A DNA stretch of 64,000 bases from Phaeobacter gallaeciensis DSM 26640 (GTDB lineage Bacteria > Pseudomonadota > Alphaproteobacteria > Rhodobacterales > Rhodobacteraceae). Positions 34,738 to 43,746 of this stretch are shown in pieces; position 1 is the first letter of the stretch; the number at the start of each line of letters is the position of its first letter. The stretch is taken from contig NC_023137.1 in the NCBI RefSeq assembly GCF_000511385.1, positions 2,735,001-2,799,000 of the forward strand, written 5' to 3'. A model generated the notes under the pieces. The model did not search any database. It saw only the letters and a program-made list of their open reading frames with translations, and was not told where the DNA came from. Position numbers and translations under genes: made by a program.

Positions 34738-36833
34738 ACACGGCCACCGCTATCCGCTGTTGGGCGCTTCAGGATCAGAGGCAAAGCCTGATCCTCGCCG
34801 CCCATGGCACAGGTCTGCCAGAGATCATCTACTGGGGGCCGCGTCTGCCAGATGGGACTGATCTGGAGATGCTTGTTGCCGCCGCGCGCATGGATGTGAC
34901 GGGCGGCATGCTGGATGCCATGCCGCCGCTGTCGATCTGCCCTGAGGCCCGGCGGACCTTTCCCGGCCAGCCGGGTCTGTCGCTCACAGACAGCACAGGC
35001 AAGGCGCTGCTGCCCCGGTTTAGCTTTGAACGGGCAGAAGAAGGCGACCTGAGCCTCATCCTACATTACCGCGACGCCGAAAATGGCCTTCACTATCAGG
35101 CAGAGTTTGCACTGACGCCAACAACCGGCATGATCTGTGCGCAGGCCTCTCTCACCTCCGAGCAGCCGATCAGCCCGACCTGGTTCTCCGCCCCGGTTTT
35201 CCCGGCACCGCAGAACAGTCACGAGATGATCGACTTTCATGGTCGCTGGATCGGAGAGTTTCAGACCGGCAGGACGCCCTGGAGTGCCGGCGCGCGGCTA
35301 CGGGACAATCCCACCGGTCGCACCGGGCATGAGTATTTCCCCGGCCTGATCGTGCCCTGCACAGGCACCACAAACAGCCAGGGGTCCGCCTACGCTTTTC
35401 ACTATGGCTGGTCCGGAGGCCACAAAATGCTGGCTGAGGAGCTGCCCGACGGGCGGCGCCAGATCCAATGGGGGCACGCAACCGGCAGCCGCCGCACACC
35501 CGGCACCCAGTTTGAAACCGCGCCGCTATATGCCGTATTCTCGGATCAGGGACTCAATGGCTGCGCCGTTGCGTTCCAGCGCCACCTGCGCGACGAGATC
35601 CTGAAACTGCCCGTCCCAATCCGCCCGCGTCCGGTGCACTATAACTGCTGGGAAGCGGTCTATTTCGACCATGACCACGCCACGCTCTGCGATATTGCAA
35701 GCCGAGCCGCTGCGCTTGGTGCCGAACGGTTCGTGCTGGACGATGGGTGGTTCGGCAAGCGCGATGACGATACCAGCTCCCTTGGCGACTGGACAATCGA
35801 TACGCGCAAATATCCCGATGGGCTTATGCCCCTGATCAACCATGTGCATGCAGAGGGCATGACATTCGGCATCTGGTTTGAACCGGAAATGATCAACCCG
35901 GACAGCGACCTATTCCGCGCACATCCCGACTGGGTTCTGGGGGACACGGATCAGGTGTTGGGCCGACAGCAGATGGTGCTGAATATCGCCCTAGCAGAGG
36001 TTCAGGACTATCTCTACGAACGTATCGCAGCTGTGCTGGCCGCTCATCCTATCGACTATGTGAAATGGGATCACAACCGTGTCCTGCCGGAACCAGACAG
36101 CGCGCAGGCTGAGGCAGTTTATGCGCTCTTTGATCGGCTGCACACAGACTTCCCCACGGTGGAATTTGAGAGCTGTTCATCCGGCGGCGGGCGTATCGAC
36201 TTTGGCATTCTGTCGCGCACCCACCGGATCTGGCTTTCAGATAGCAATGATCCAATCGAGCGGCTACGGATTCAGCATGAAGCCGCGCTTTTCCTGCCGA
36301 TGGTCGTCACGGGCAGCCATGTCGGTCCACGCAAATGCCATACCTCTGGTCGCATTACAGACATCCGCCTGCGCGCCTGGGTCGCGGCACAGCGGCATAT
36401 GGGGTTTGAAATGGACCCGCGTGAGCTGACAGAGGATGAGGTCAAGGTCCTGCGCGACGTCACCAACTGGTGGAAAGACAACCGGCATTGGACCGAGCGA
36501 GCAGATATTCTGCGCCTCGACAGTGACGATCCGGCAGTAATCGCAGAGCTGCAACGCGCCGAGGATGGCAGTCGGTTCGTCGCCTTTGCCGGTCTCTCAG
36601 AAGCCAGTGCGCAGATCCTGCCCCGCCCGCTGCGCCTCACTGGACTGGAGGCGGATGCGACCTATGACATCCGCCTGCTGAACCGCGACGACGCCCCCGG
36701 CCTGTCACGTGGCTCGCCGCTCCTGAAAACCGAAACCGCCCCCCTCAGCGGCCAATATCTGATGCACCAAGGGATCACCCTGCCCTGGACCTTCCCACAG
36801 TCGATCTGGGTGATTGAAGGAACACGCCTATGA
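34734..36833 (+). CDS. GH36 alpha-galactosidase
   Basis: A 699-residue cytosolic glycoside hydrolase of family 36. It has an N-terminal beta-sandwich (to ~300), a TIM barrel and a C-terminal beta domain. Catalytic sites: nucleophile D446 in YVKWDHNR and general acid near D489 in SSGGGRIDFG. FVLDDGWFGKRDDD and FGIWFEPEMINPDS are hallmark motifs. It releases galactose from alpha-galactosides. There is no signal peptide, so it acts after import. The GTG start sits in the GTGA overlap with the permease stop. The absence of secreted galactosidases suggests that small soluble galactosides are the natural food. Confidence 0.93.
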   Translation: MNTATAIRCWALQDQRQSLILAAHGTGLPEIIYWGPRLPDGTDLEMLVAAARMDVTGGMLDAMPPLSICPEARRTFPGQPGLSLTDSTGKALLPRFSFERAEEGDLSLILHYRDAENGLHYQAEFALTPTTGMICAQASLTSEQPISPTWFSAPVFPAPQNSHEMIDFHGRWIGEFQTGRTPWSAGARLRDNPTGRTGHEYFPGLIVPCTGTTNSQGSAYAFHYGWSGGHKMLAEELPDGRRQIQWGHATGSRRTPGTQFETAPLYAVFSDQGLNGCAVAFQRHLRDEILKLPVPIRPRPVHYNCWEAVYFDHDHATLCDIASRAAALGAERFVLDDGWFGKRDDDTSSLGDWTIDTRKYPDGLMPLINHVHAEGMTFGIWFEPEMINPDSDLFRAHPDWVLGDTDQVLGRQQMVLNIALAEVQDYLYERIAAVLAAHPIDYVKWDHNRVLPEPDSAQAEAVYALFDRLHTDFPTVEFESCSSGGGRIDFGILSRTHRIWLSDSNDPIERLRIQHEAALFLPMVVTGSHVGPRKCHTSGRITDIRLRAWVAAQRHMGFEMDPRELTEDEVKVLRDVTNWWKDNRHWTERADILRLDSDDPAVIAELQRAEDGSRFVAFAGLSEASAQILPRPLRLTGLEADATYDIRLLNRDDAPGLSRGSPLLKTETAPLSGQYLMHQGITLPWTFPQSIWVIEGTRL

Positions 36834-38545
36834 CCAAAGACAGACGAAATCGCGCCTGGTACGGCAAACTGGACAAAGACGGCTTCATCCACCGCAGCTG
36901 GATGAAAAATCAGGGCTTTCCCGATCACGCTTTTGACGGCCGTCCCATCATCGGGATCTGCAATACATGGTCAGAACTGACGCCCTGCAACTCCGGCCTG
37001 CGCGATCTCGCCGAAGGGGTGAAGCGCGGCGTCTGGGAAGCGGGCGGGTTCCCTGTGGAATTCCCGGTGATGTCGCTGGGCGAAACGCAGATGAAGCCAA
37101 CCGCGATGCTGTTCCGCAACCTCCTTGCCATGGATGTGGAAGAGTCGATCAGGGCCTACGGCATCGACGGTGTTGTGCTACTCGGCGGTTGTGACAAGAC
37201 GACTCCCGGCCAGCTGATGGGCGCCGCCTCTGTCAATCTGCCCGCAATCGTGGTCAGTTCCGGGCCGATGCTGAACGGGAAATGGCAGGGCAAGGATATC
37301 GGCTCTGGCACGGATGTATGGAAGTTCTCCGAAGCGGTGCGTGCAGGGGAAATGACGTTACAGGACTTCATGGCCGCCGAATCAGGCATGAGCCGCTCCA
37401 AAGGGGTGTGCATGACCATGGGCACGGCCTCCACCATGGCGTCCCTCGTTGAAGCGATGGGGATGAGCTTGCCAACAAACGCCGCCCTGCCCGCTGTGGA
37501 TGCCCGCCGCATGGCGCTGGCGCATCTGACCGGCAAGCGGATTGTCGAGATGGTCGAGGAGGATATCAAACCCTCCGACGTGCTGACCCGTGATGCGTTC
37601 ATCAACGCGATCATGGCCAATGCGGCGGTTGGCGGCTCCACCAATGCCGTTGTCCACCTTCTGGCGCTGGCGGGTCGCGTCGGGGTGGAACTGACGCTGG
37701 ATGACTTCGGCCTTGGCAGTGAAATCCCACTCTTGGTGAACTGCATGCCGTCCGGCAAATATCTGATGGAAGACTTCTGCTATGCCGGCGGTGTGCCGGT
37801 TGTGCTGAAACACCTGGCCAACGAGGGTCATCTACGCAGCAATACCACCGTTCTGGGCGGCGATATCACGGCCTACGCCGAGGGTGCCGAGTGCTTCAAT
37901 GATGATGTCATCAAGAGTTTTGACAACCCGGTCAAACCAGCCGCCGGCCTGCGGGTCCTTCGCGGCAATCTTGCGCCCAATGGTGCCATCGTCAAACCCT
38001 CGGCTGCGACCGATCATCTGCTGGAGCATGAAGGCGTCGCCCATGTGTTCGAGACCATTGAGGACATGAAGGCCAATATCGACCGCGACGATCTGCCGGT
38101 CACCAAAGACAGCATTCTGGTGCTGAAAGGTGTTGGCCCCAAAGGCTATCCCGGCATGCCAGAGGTCGGCAATATGCCGATCCCGCGCAAACTGGTCCGC
38201 GAAGGGGTGCGGGATATGATCCGCATTTCAGATGGCCGCATGTCCGGGACGGCTTTTGGTACGGTGATCCTGCATGTTTCGCCAGAGTCTCAGGCAGGTG
38301 GTCCCCTTGGGTTGGTGCAATCCGGCGACCGGATCCGGGTCAGCGCTCAGAACGGCACGCTTGATCTGCTGGTGTCCGAGGATGAGCTGACAGCGCGCCG
38401 GGAGGCCTGGCTGCCGGAGCCGCCGCATTACACCCGCGGTTATGCAAAACTCTACATCGACAGCGTGCTTCAAGCTGAGCAAGGCGCTGACCTTGATTTC
38501 CTCGTGGGCAAAGATACCCGCCCCGTCACACGGGAGAGCCACTGA
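36830..38545 (+). CDS. IlvD/Edd-family sugar-acid dehydratase (galactonate/arabonate type)
   Basis: A 571-residue iron-sulfur dehydratase. C53, C121 (GGCDKTTPG) and C194 (GVCMTMGT) are the cluster ligands; their spacing (68 and 73 residues) is, from memory, the same as that of the rhizobial L-arabinonate dehydratase, which carries a [2Fe-2S] cluster. K123 would be the Mg-binding lysine. It differs from the unrelated DgoD of the enolase superfamily. In this operon it should turn D-galactonate into 2-dehydro-3-deoxy-galactonate; L-arabonate or D-fuconate are possible extra substrates. ATGA overlap with the alpha-galactosidase stop. Confidence 0.88.
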   Translation: MTKDRRNRAWYGKLDKDGFIHRSWMKNQGFPDHAFDGRPIIGICNTWSELTPCNSGLRDLAEGVKRGVWEAGGFPVEFPVMSLGETQMKPTAMLFRNLLAMDVEESIRAYGIDGVVLLGGCDKTTPGQLMGAASVNLPAIVVSSGPMLNGKWQGKDIGSGTDVWKFSEAVRAGEMTLQDFMAAESGMSRSKGVCMTMGTASTMASLVEAMGMSLPTNAALPAVDARRMALAHLTGKRIVEMVEEDIKPSDVLTRDAFINAIMANAAVGGSTNAVVHLLALAGRVGVELTLDDFGLGSEIPLLVNCMPSGKYLMEDFCYAGGVPVVLKHLANEGHLRSNTTVLGGDITAYAEGAECFNDDVIKSFDNPVKPAAGLRVLRGNLAPNGAIVKPSAATDHLLEHEGVAHVFETIEDMKANIDRDDLPVTKDSILVLKGVGPKGYPGMPEVGNMPIPRKLVREGVRDMIRISDGRMSGTAFGTVILHVSPESQAGGPLGLVQSGDRIRVSAQNGTLDLLVSEDELTARREAWLPEPPHYTRGYAKLYIDSVLQAEQGADLDFLVGKDTRPVTRESH

Positions 38546-39315
38546 TGAGCGATACTGCGACATTTCCCGACCTTACCGGTGCGTCCGTTTTCGTCACAGG
38601 TGGCGGCTCCGGCATTGGCGCTGCGCTAAGCGAAGGATTTCTGCGGCAAGGCGCAAAGGTTGCCTTTGTCGGGCGCTCTGACGCCTCCGACTTTGTTGAG
38701 CGCATGGAGGCCGAGACTGGAAACCGCCCGATGTTTATCCAATGCGACATCACCGATATCCCCACCCTGAAGTCAGCGATTGAACAGGCGGCAGAGGCAC
38801 ATGGCCCAATCACCACGCTGGTGAACAACGCCGCCAATGATCAACGCCACGCGACATTGGATGTGGACGAGGAATTTTGGGACTGGGCGCAGGCGATCAA
38901 TCTCAAGGCATATTTCTTTGCCTGTCAGGCGGTGTTGCCGGGGATGCAGGCCGTAGGTGGCGGATCGATCGTCAACTTCACCTCCATCAGCTACATGATG
39001 GGCAACAGTGGCTACCCCGCCTACACCACCGCAAATGCTGGCATAAATGGGATGACCCGGAGCCTCGCCCGCGAGTTCGGCCCCGACCGTGTACGGGTGA
39101 ATGCGCTGGCCCCGGGATGGGTGCTGACGGACAAGCAGCTCGATAAATGGGCCACCCCGGAGGCGCTTGCCGCTCATCTGGAACGTCAGTGCCTGAAGGA
39201 CCATTTGACCCCTCAGGACATTGTCGGCTCGACGCTATTTCTGGCCTCGACCACAAGCCGGATGATCACTGGCCAGACACTGGTGGTGGACGGCGGGGTT
39301 GTGGTGACGGGATGA
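38545..39315 (+). CDS. SDR-family sugar 1-dehydrogenase (catalytic Lys replaced by Asn)
   Basis: A 256-residue short-chain dehydrogenase, in context the D-galactose 1-dehydrogenase. TGGGSGIGAAL is the nucleotide-binding loop, LVNNAAND the NNAG-like strand, and FTSISYMMG carries the Ser. The active-site Tyr is in PAYTTANAGING: the residue four after Tyr is Asn (codon AAT), where classical SDRs have Lys. The C-terminus GQTLVVDGGVVVTG is normal. This single change removes a residue needed in most SDRs. Coupled at both ends (TGATG upstream, ATGA downstream). Confidence 0.85.
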   Translation: MSDTATFPDLTGASVFVTGGGSGIGAALSEGFLRQGAKVAFVGRSDASDFVERMEAETGNRPMFIQCDITDIPTLKSAIEQAAEAHGPITTLVNNAANDQRHATLDVDEEFWDWAQAINLKAYFFACQAVLPGMQAVGGGSIVNFTSISYMMGNSGYPAYTTANAGINGMTRSLAREFGPDRVRVNALAPGWVLTDKQLDKWATPEALAAHLERQCLKDHLTPQDIVGSTLFLASTTSRMITGQTLVVDGGVVVTG

Positions 39316-40289
39316 CAGCACCAGCCGATCTCCTCCCTGATAAAACACCAGTCATATCTGCACCTGCATGGATCGCGGTTGACTGGGGGACAAGTCAACT
39401 GCGGCTGTGGGTGATGGATGCTAGAAATAAAGTGATTGATCGTATCACATCTGACCGAGGTATGTCGCGGCTAGGGGCACAGGACTATGAACCGACGCTT
39501 CTGGGCCTGCTTGATGGTCATCTGTCATCTGGTGATAGCAGCGACGCCGATCCAATTCCCGTCATCTGCTGTGGGATGGCGGGATCACGTCAGGGGTGGG
39601 CTGAGGCCCCCTACGCCGCCGCCCCCTGCCCGCCTCCAGGCATCTCAGACGCAACGATGCCGCGAACACAGGACCCGCGTCTTGAGGTCTACCTCTTGCC
39701 GGGTATCAAGACCGCAGACCCGGCAGATGTGATGCGTGGAGAAGAGACCCAGATTGCAGGTTTTCTCGCCCAGATGAACGGCCTGGGCGAACCGCAGATC
39801 ATTTGCCTGCCCGGCACCCACAGTAAATGGGCCAGGCTTGATCGTGGGCAGGTCACGACCTTCACCACCTTCATGACCGGTGAGATGTTTACCCTGTTGC
39901 AAGGGCAATCGGTCTTGCGTCACTGCGTCTCAGGCGATGGCTGGGATGACGCAGCATTCAAACAGGCCGTTGCCGAGACCTTCGCTGCGCCATCCGGGAT
40001 ATCTGCCCAATTATTCCGCCTGCGTGCAGATGCGCTTTTGTCCGGGCAAAGCCCCGAAACAGCTAGGGCCCGCTTATCGGGTCTGTTGATCGGAGCGGAA
40101 CTTGCTGCCGCGCAGACATACTGGTCCGGCAAACCCGTAGCTGTTCTGGGCACTGATGCCCTTGCCCGTTGCTATGAAACAGCCCTGTCCACGCTGGGGT
40201 GCGTCCCCCAGCGCGTTGACGGCGAAACCCTGACCCTTGCCGGCCTCTCAGCCGCATATGACCAATTGCAAAAGAGCCGAACCCCATGA
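39312..40289 (+). CDS. dgoK: 2-dehydro-3-deoxygalactonokinase
   Basis: A 325-residue ASKHA-fold kinase. AVDWGTSQLRLWVMD is the phosphate-1 loop, CCGMAGSRQGW follows, and LPGTHSKWARL is a DgoK hallmark. It phosphorylates KDGal to 2-dehydro-3-deoxy-6-phosphogalactonate. The start at 39312 lies in the ATGA overlap with the SDR stop; an open frame further upstream lies inside the SDR gene. Confidence 0.92.
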   Translation: MTAPADLLPDKTPVISAPAWIAVDWGTSQLRLWVMDARNKVIDRITSDRGMSRLGAQDYEPTLLGLLDGHLSSGDSSDADPIPVICCGMAGSRQGWAEAPYAAAPCPPPGISDATMPRTQDPRLEVYLLPGIKTADPADVMRGEETQIAGFLAQMNGLGEPQIICLPGTHSKWARLDRGQVTTFTTFMTGEMFTLLQGQSVLRHCVSGDGWDDAAFKQAVAETFAAPSGISAQLFRLRADALLSGQSPETARARLSGLLIGAELAAAQTYWSGKPVAVLGTDALARCYETALSTLGCVPQRVDGETLTLAGLSAAYDQLQKSRTP

Positions 40290-40897
40290 GCCGAAATATC
40301 ATCGCCATCCTGCGCGGTCTGCGTCCCGAAGAAGCACGCGCCATGACGGATGCCCTCATCGATGCTGGCATCACCAAAATCGAAGTCCCGCTGAATTCGC
40401 CGCAGCCCTACGACAGCATCGCCGCGATGCTGGATCAGGCAAAGGGGCGCGCCACAATCGGCGCAGGGACTGTGCTTGACACCGATGCGGTTGCTGAGCT
40501 CTCAGCCATGGGGGCACAGATGGTGGTCTCCCCCGACAGCAACCCGGATGTGATCCGCGCCACCAAAGCCGCTGGCATGTTGTCCTATCCAGGCGTTTTC
40601 ACCGCGTCAGAGTGTTTCTCTGCCCTTCGAGCCGGAGCGGATGGTCTGAAATTCTTCCCCGCCTTCAAACTGGGTCTCGACGGGTTTTCGGCGCTAAAGG
40701 CAGTGTTGCCGACGGACGCTGACACCTACGCCGTGGGTGGTGTCGGTCCTGAGGATTTCTCAGCTTGGCAGAAGGCTGGCGTAACCGGTTTTGGCATGGG
40801 GTCGTCTCTTTATAAACCCGGCCATTCGGTCGAAGATGTCGCCCATCTCGCTGCAGAAACCGTTGCTGCCTATGACGAGGCCTTTGATGGCAAATGA
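40286..40897 (+). CDS. dgoA: 2-dehydro-3-deoxy-6-phosphogalactonate aldolase
   Basis: A 203-residue class I aldolase of the KDPG/KDPGal family. K122 in GLKFFPAFK forms the Schiff base and E33 in KIEVPLNSP is the general acid/base. IGAGTVLD and VVSPDSNP complete the phosphate and carboxylate sites. It splits KDPGal into pyruvate and glyceraldehyde-3-phosphate. It overlaps dgoK by ATGA and the lactonase gene by 11 bases. Confidence 0.94.
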   Translation: MSRNIIAILRGLRPEEARAMTDALIDAGITKIEVPLNSPQPYDSIAAMLDQAKGRATIGAGTVLDTDAVAELSAMGAQMVVSPDSNPDVIRATKAAGMLSYPGVFTASECFSALRAGADGLKFFPAFKLGLDGFSALKAVLPTDADTYAVGGVGPEDFSAWQKAGVTGFGMGSSLYKPGHSVEDVAHLAAETVAAYDEAFDGK

Positions 40898-41759
40898 CCC
40901 AACAGTTCACGCCGTGACGGCACAGATCTTCAGCGAAACCCGCTGTACCCTTGGTGAGGGGCCACTGTGGCACCCGATCCGCAAGCAGTTGTTCTGGTTT
41001 GATATCCTCGAAAATCGGCTGCTCAGCCTCGCCGAGGGCAAGGAGATCAGCTGGCAATTTGATGGCTGCGTGTCCGCTGCTGGCTGGGTCGATGAAACGA
41101 CCCTTATCATGGCCAGCGCCAGCGCGCTTTGGCGGTTTGATATCGAAAGTGGCGCGCGGACCCATTTGGTAGATCTGGAAGCGGATCAGCCGCTGACCCG
41201 CTCGAACGATGGTCGGGCAGATCCCTGGGGCGGCTTCTGGATCGGGACTATGGGCTATAAGGCGGAGCGCGGCCTGGGCGCGATCTATCGCTACTACCGG
41301 GGCGAGCTCCGCCAACTGATAACAAACCAGACCATCACCAATGCGATCTGTTTTGCCCCGGACAAATCCTGCGCCTATTTCACCGACACCAAGACGGGCA
41401 AGATCATGCAGCAGCCATTGGCCGCAGAAGACGGATGGCCGATTGGCGCGCCATCAGTGTTCATCGATCTTAGCGGCGAAGATTTCGGTCCCGATGGCGC
41501 CATTGTTGACACAGAAGGCCGGTTCTGGAACGCGCAGTGGGGGGCAAGCCGTGTTGCTGTGTACACCCCAACGGGGGAGCTGACAGCGATCTATCCGGTC
41601 CCGACCGCGCAGGCCTCCTGCCCCGCACTCGGTGGGGAAGACATGTCAGATCTGTTCATCACCACTGCCGCAGATGGGCTGGATGATCCGGCTGCGGGCA
41701 AAACCTACTGCATTCATACAATGGCCAAAGGCCAGCGCGAACATCGCGTCATTCTCTGA
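40887..41759 (+). CDS. SMP-30/gluconolactonase-family sugar lactonase
   Basis: A 290-residue six-bladed beta-propeller. The metal site includes the Glu of CTLGEGPLWHP, Asn-Asp in RSNDGRADPWGGFWIG and the Asp of GPDGAIVDTEGRFWNA. In context it opens D-galactono-lactone to galactonate, step two of the pathway. The start at 40887 (MANDPTV) overlaps dgoA by 11 bases; an earlier ATG at 40872 is possible. Confidence 0.92.
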   Translation: MANDPTVHAVTAQIFSETRCTLGEGPLWHPIRKQLFWFDILENRLLSLAEGKEISWQFDGCVSAAGWVDETTLIMASASALWRFDIESGARTHLVDLEADQPLTRSNDGRADPWGGFWIGTMGYKAERGLGAIYRYYRGELRQLITNQTITNAICFAPDKSCAYFTDTKTGKIMQQPLAAEDGWPIGAPSVFIDLSGEDFGPDGAIVDTEGRFWNAQWGASRVAVYTPTGELTAIYPVPTAQASCPALGGEDMSDLFITTAADGLDDPAAGKTYCIHTMAKGQREHRVIL

Positions 41760-41767
41760 GAGTTTTC

Positions 41768-43687
41768 ATGCAGCGCACACTTGGCACCTGCTATTATCCC
41801 GAACACTGGCCTGAAGATATCTGGCAGGAGGACGCCGCACGAATGGTCGCGGCGGGGCTCACCTGGGTCCGCATTGGCGAATTTTCTTGGTCTCGGATCG
41901 AGCCGACCCCCGGCGATCTGCAATGGGACTGGCTGGATCGCGCCATCAATACCTTGGGCGCGGCCGGGTTGAAGGTGGTACTGGGCACCCCCACCGCCAC
42001 ACCACCAAGGTGGATGGTGGACCGCCACCCGGATATGTTTGCGCTGGATGCAGACGGCAAGCCGCGCGGCTTCGGTTCGCGTCGCCACTATTGCTTCAGC
42101 CACAAAGGATACCGCGCAGAGGCCCGGCGGATCGTCACCCTGATGGCGGAACGCTACGGCCCCGGCGGTCGCATTGCCGCATGGCAGACGGACAATGAAT
42201 ACGGCTGCCACGACACCACGATCAGCTACTCTGACTCAGCCCGTGTGGCATTCGTGCGGTGGCTGGAAGAGCGGTATAACGGTGACATTTGCGCGCTGAA
42301 CGCTGCCTGGGGGAACGTGTTCTGGTCGATGGAGTATGAGCGCTTTGACCAGATCGGGTTGCCGAACCTCACCGTGACCGAACCGAACCCAGCCCATGTT
42401 CAGGCGTTCCGACGGTTTTCATCGGATCAGGTGGTCAGCTTCAACCGCGATCAGGTGGAGATCCTACGCGCCCATTCCGACGCGCCGATTGCGCATAACT
42501 ACATGGGGCGGGTGACCGACTTTGACCACTACAAGGTTGGCGTGGATCTGGAGATTGCAAGTTGGGACAGCTACCCTTTGGGCTTTCTTGAGGACCGGGT
42601 TGGTGCCAGCCCCGAGGACCAGCGCCGCTACGCGCGGCAGGGCGACCCGGATTTCCAGGCCTTTCACCATGACCTTTACCGTGCTGTCGGACGCGGTCGC
42701 TGGTGGGTGATGGAACAGCAACCCGGCCCGGTCAACTGGGCGCCCTACAATCCCGCGCCCCTGCCCGGCATGGTGCGCTTCTGGACCTGGGAGGCGTTTG
42801 CCCATGGGGCAGAGGCGGTCTGCTATTTCCGCTGGCGGCAGGCGCCTTTTGCGCAGGAACAACTCCATGCTGGTCTACTGCGGCCTGATAGTGCAGAGAC
42901 CCCCGCCATCTCCGAGGCACGTCAGGTCGCTGAAGAATTGGCAAGCGCGGGTGAGGTTGGGCCATCGCAGGCTCCTGTCGCGCTGATCTTCGACTATGAC
43001 GCAGAATGGGCCTGGCAGGTGCAGCCGCATGGTCAAGGTCTGAGCTACTTCGACCTTGTGCTGGACCACTACCGTGCCCTGCGTCGCGCGGGTCTGTCTG
43101 TTGACATCGTCCCGCCGACCCAAAGTGATTTCACCGGATACGAGTTGATCCTTGCCCCCGGCCTGATGCACCTCCCGGATGACCTGCGGAGGGCATTGGC
43201 TGATGCGCCAGGTCTGCGTCTTTATGGTCCGCGTACAGCGGCGCGGGATGAGGATTTCAAGATTCCAACCGCGCCGCTGCCGCCCGCTCTTCAGGGGCTG
43301 GACGTTGTCATCGCAGCGGTCGAAAGCCTCCGACCGGATATGCCGCTGCCACTCGCAAACGGCGATGGCGCTGTTGTCTGCTATCTGGAAACGCTGGAGG
43401 GTGAGGCGGATGTTCTGTTCGAAACCTCAACCGGTCATGCAGTCGCTGTCGCTGCGGGCAATCAGGTCTATTGTGCCGGGTGGCTGGATATGGCGGGCCT
43501 GGACTGCTTGATCGCAACGCTCTGCGCCCGCGCGGGGGTGACCATCCGCAAGATGCCTCAGGGTGTCCGTGTACGCCAGACAGCGACGGAGGAATTCTGG
43601 TTCAACCATCTCGCCGAGCCGGTAGAGGCCGTGGTCGGCACGCTCCCGCCCGCAGGTGTTCTGCGCAGGGCGCGCCAAGAGGTTTAA
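41768..43687 (+). CDS. GH42 beta-galactosidase
   Basis: A 639-residue family-42 glycoside hydrolase without signal peptide. The acid/base E144 is in WQTDNEYGCHD and the nucleophile E316 in VMEQQPGPVNW; the spacing of about 170 residues is that of the Thermus enzyme. The trimerisation domain (~390-590) and a small C-terminal beta domain follow. It cuts beta-galactosides inside the cell and is the last gene of the operon, before a strong terminator. Confidence 0.94.
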   Translation: MQRTLGTCYYPEHWPEDIWQEDAARMVAAGLTWVRIGEFSWSRIEPTPGDLQWDWLDRAINTLGAAGLKVVLGTPTATPPRWMVDRHPDMFALDADGKPRGFGSRRHYCFSHKGYRAEARRIVTLMAERYGPGGRIAAWQTDNEYGCHDTTISYSDSARVAFVRWLEERYNGDICALNAAWGNVFWSMEYERFDQIGLPNLTVTEPNPAHVQAFRRFSSDQVVSFNRDQVEILRAHSDAPIAHNYMGRVTDFDHYKVGVDLEIASWDSYPLGFLEDRVGASPEDQRRYARQGDPDFQAFHHDLYRAVGRGRWWVMEQQPGPVNWAPYNPAPLPGMVRFWTWEAFAHGAEAVCYFRWRQAPFAQEQLHAGLLRPDSAETPAISEARQVAEELASAGEVGPSQAPVALIFDYDAEWAWQVQPHGQGLSYFDLVLDHYRALRRAGLSVDIVPPTQSDFTGYELILAPGLMHLPDDLRRALADAPGLRLYGPRTAARDEDFKIPTAPLPPALQGLDVVIAAVESLRPDMPLPLANGDGAVVCYLETLEGEADVLFETSTGHAVAVAAGNQVYCAGWLDMAGLDCLIATLCARAGVTIRKMPQGVRVRQTATEEFWFNHLAEPVEAVVGTLPPAGVLRRARQEV

Positions 43688-43691
43688 AACA

Positions 43692-43725
43692 AAAGCCGCC
43701 GGAGAGCGTACGCCCCGGCGGCTTT
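43692..43725. terminator. Bidirectional intrinsic terminator
   Basis: AAAGCCGCCGG and CCGGCGGCTTT form an 11-bp perfect stem with a 12-base loop between the convergent beta-galactosidase and inositol-type ABC ATPase genes. Confidence 0.9.
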
Positions 43726-43746
43726 CTCAATGAATATGGTATGGCT

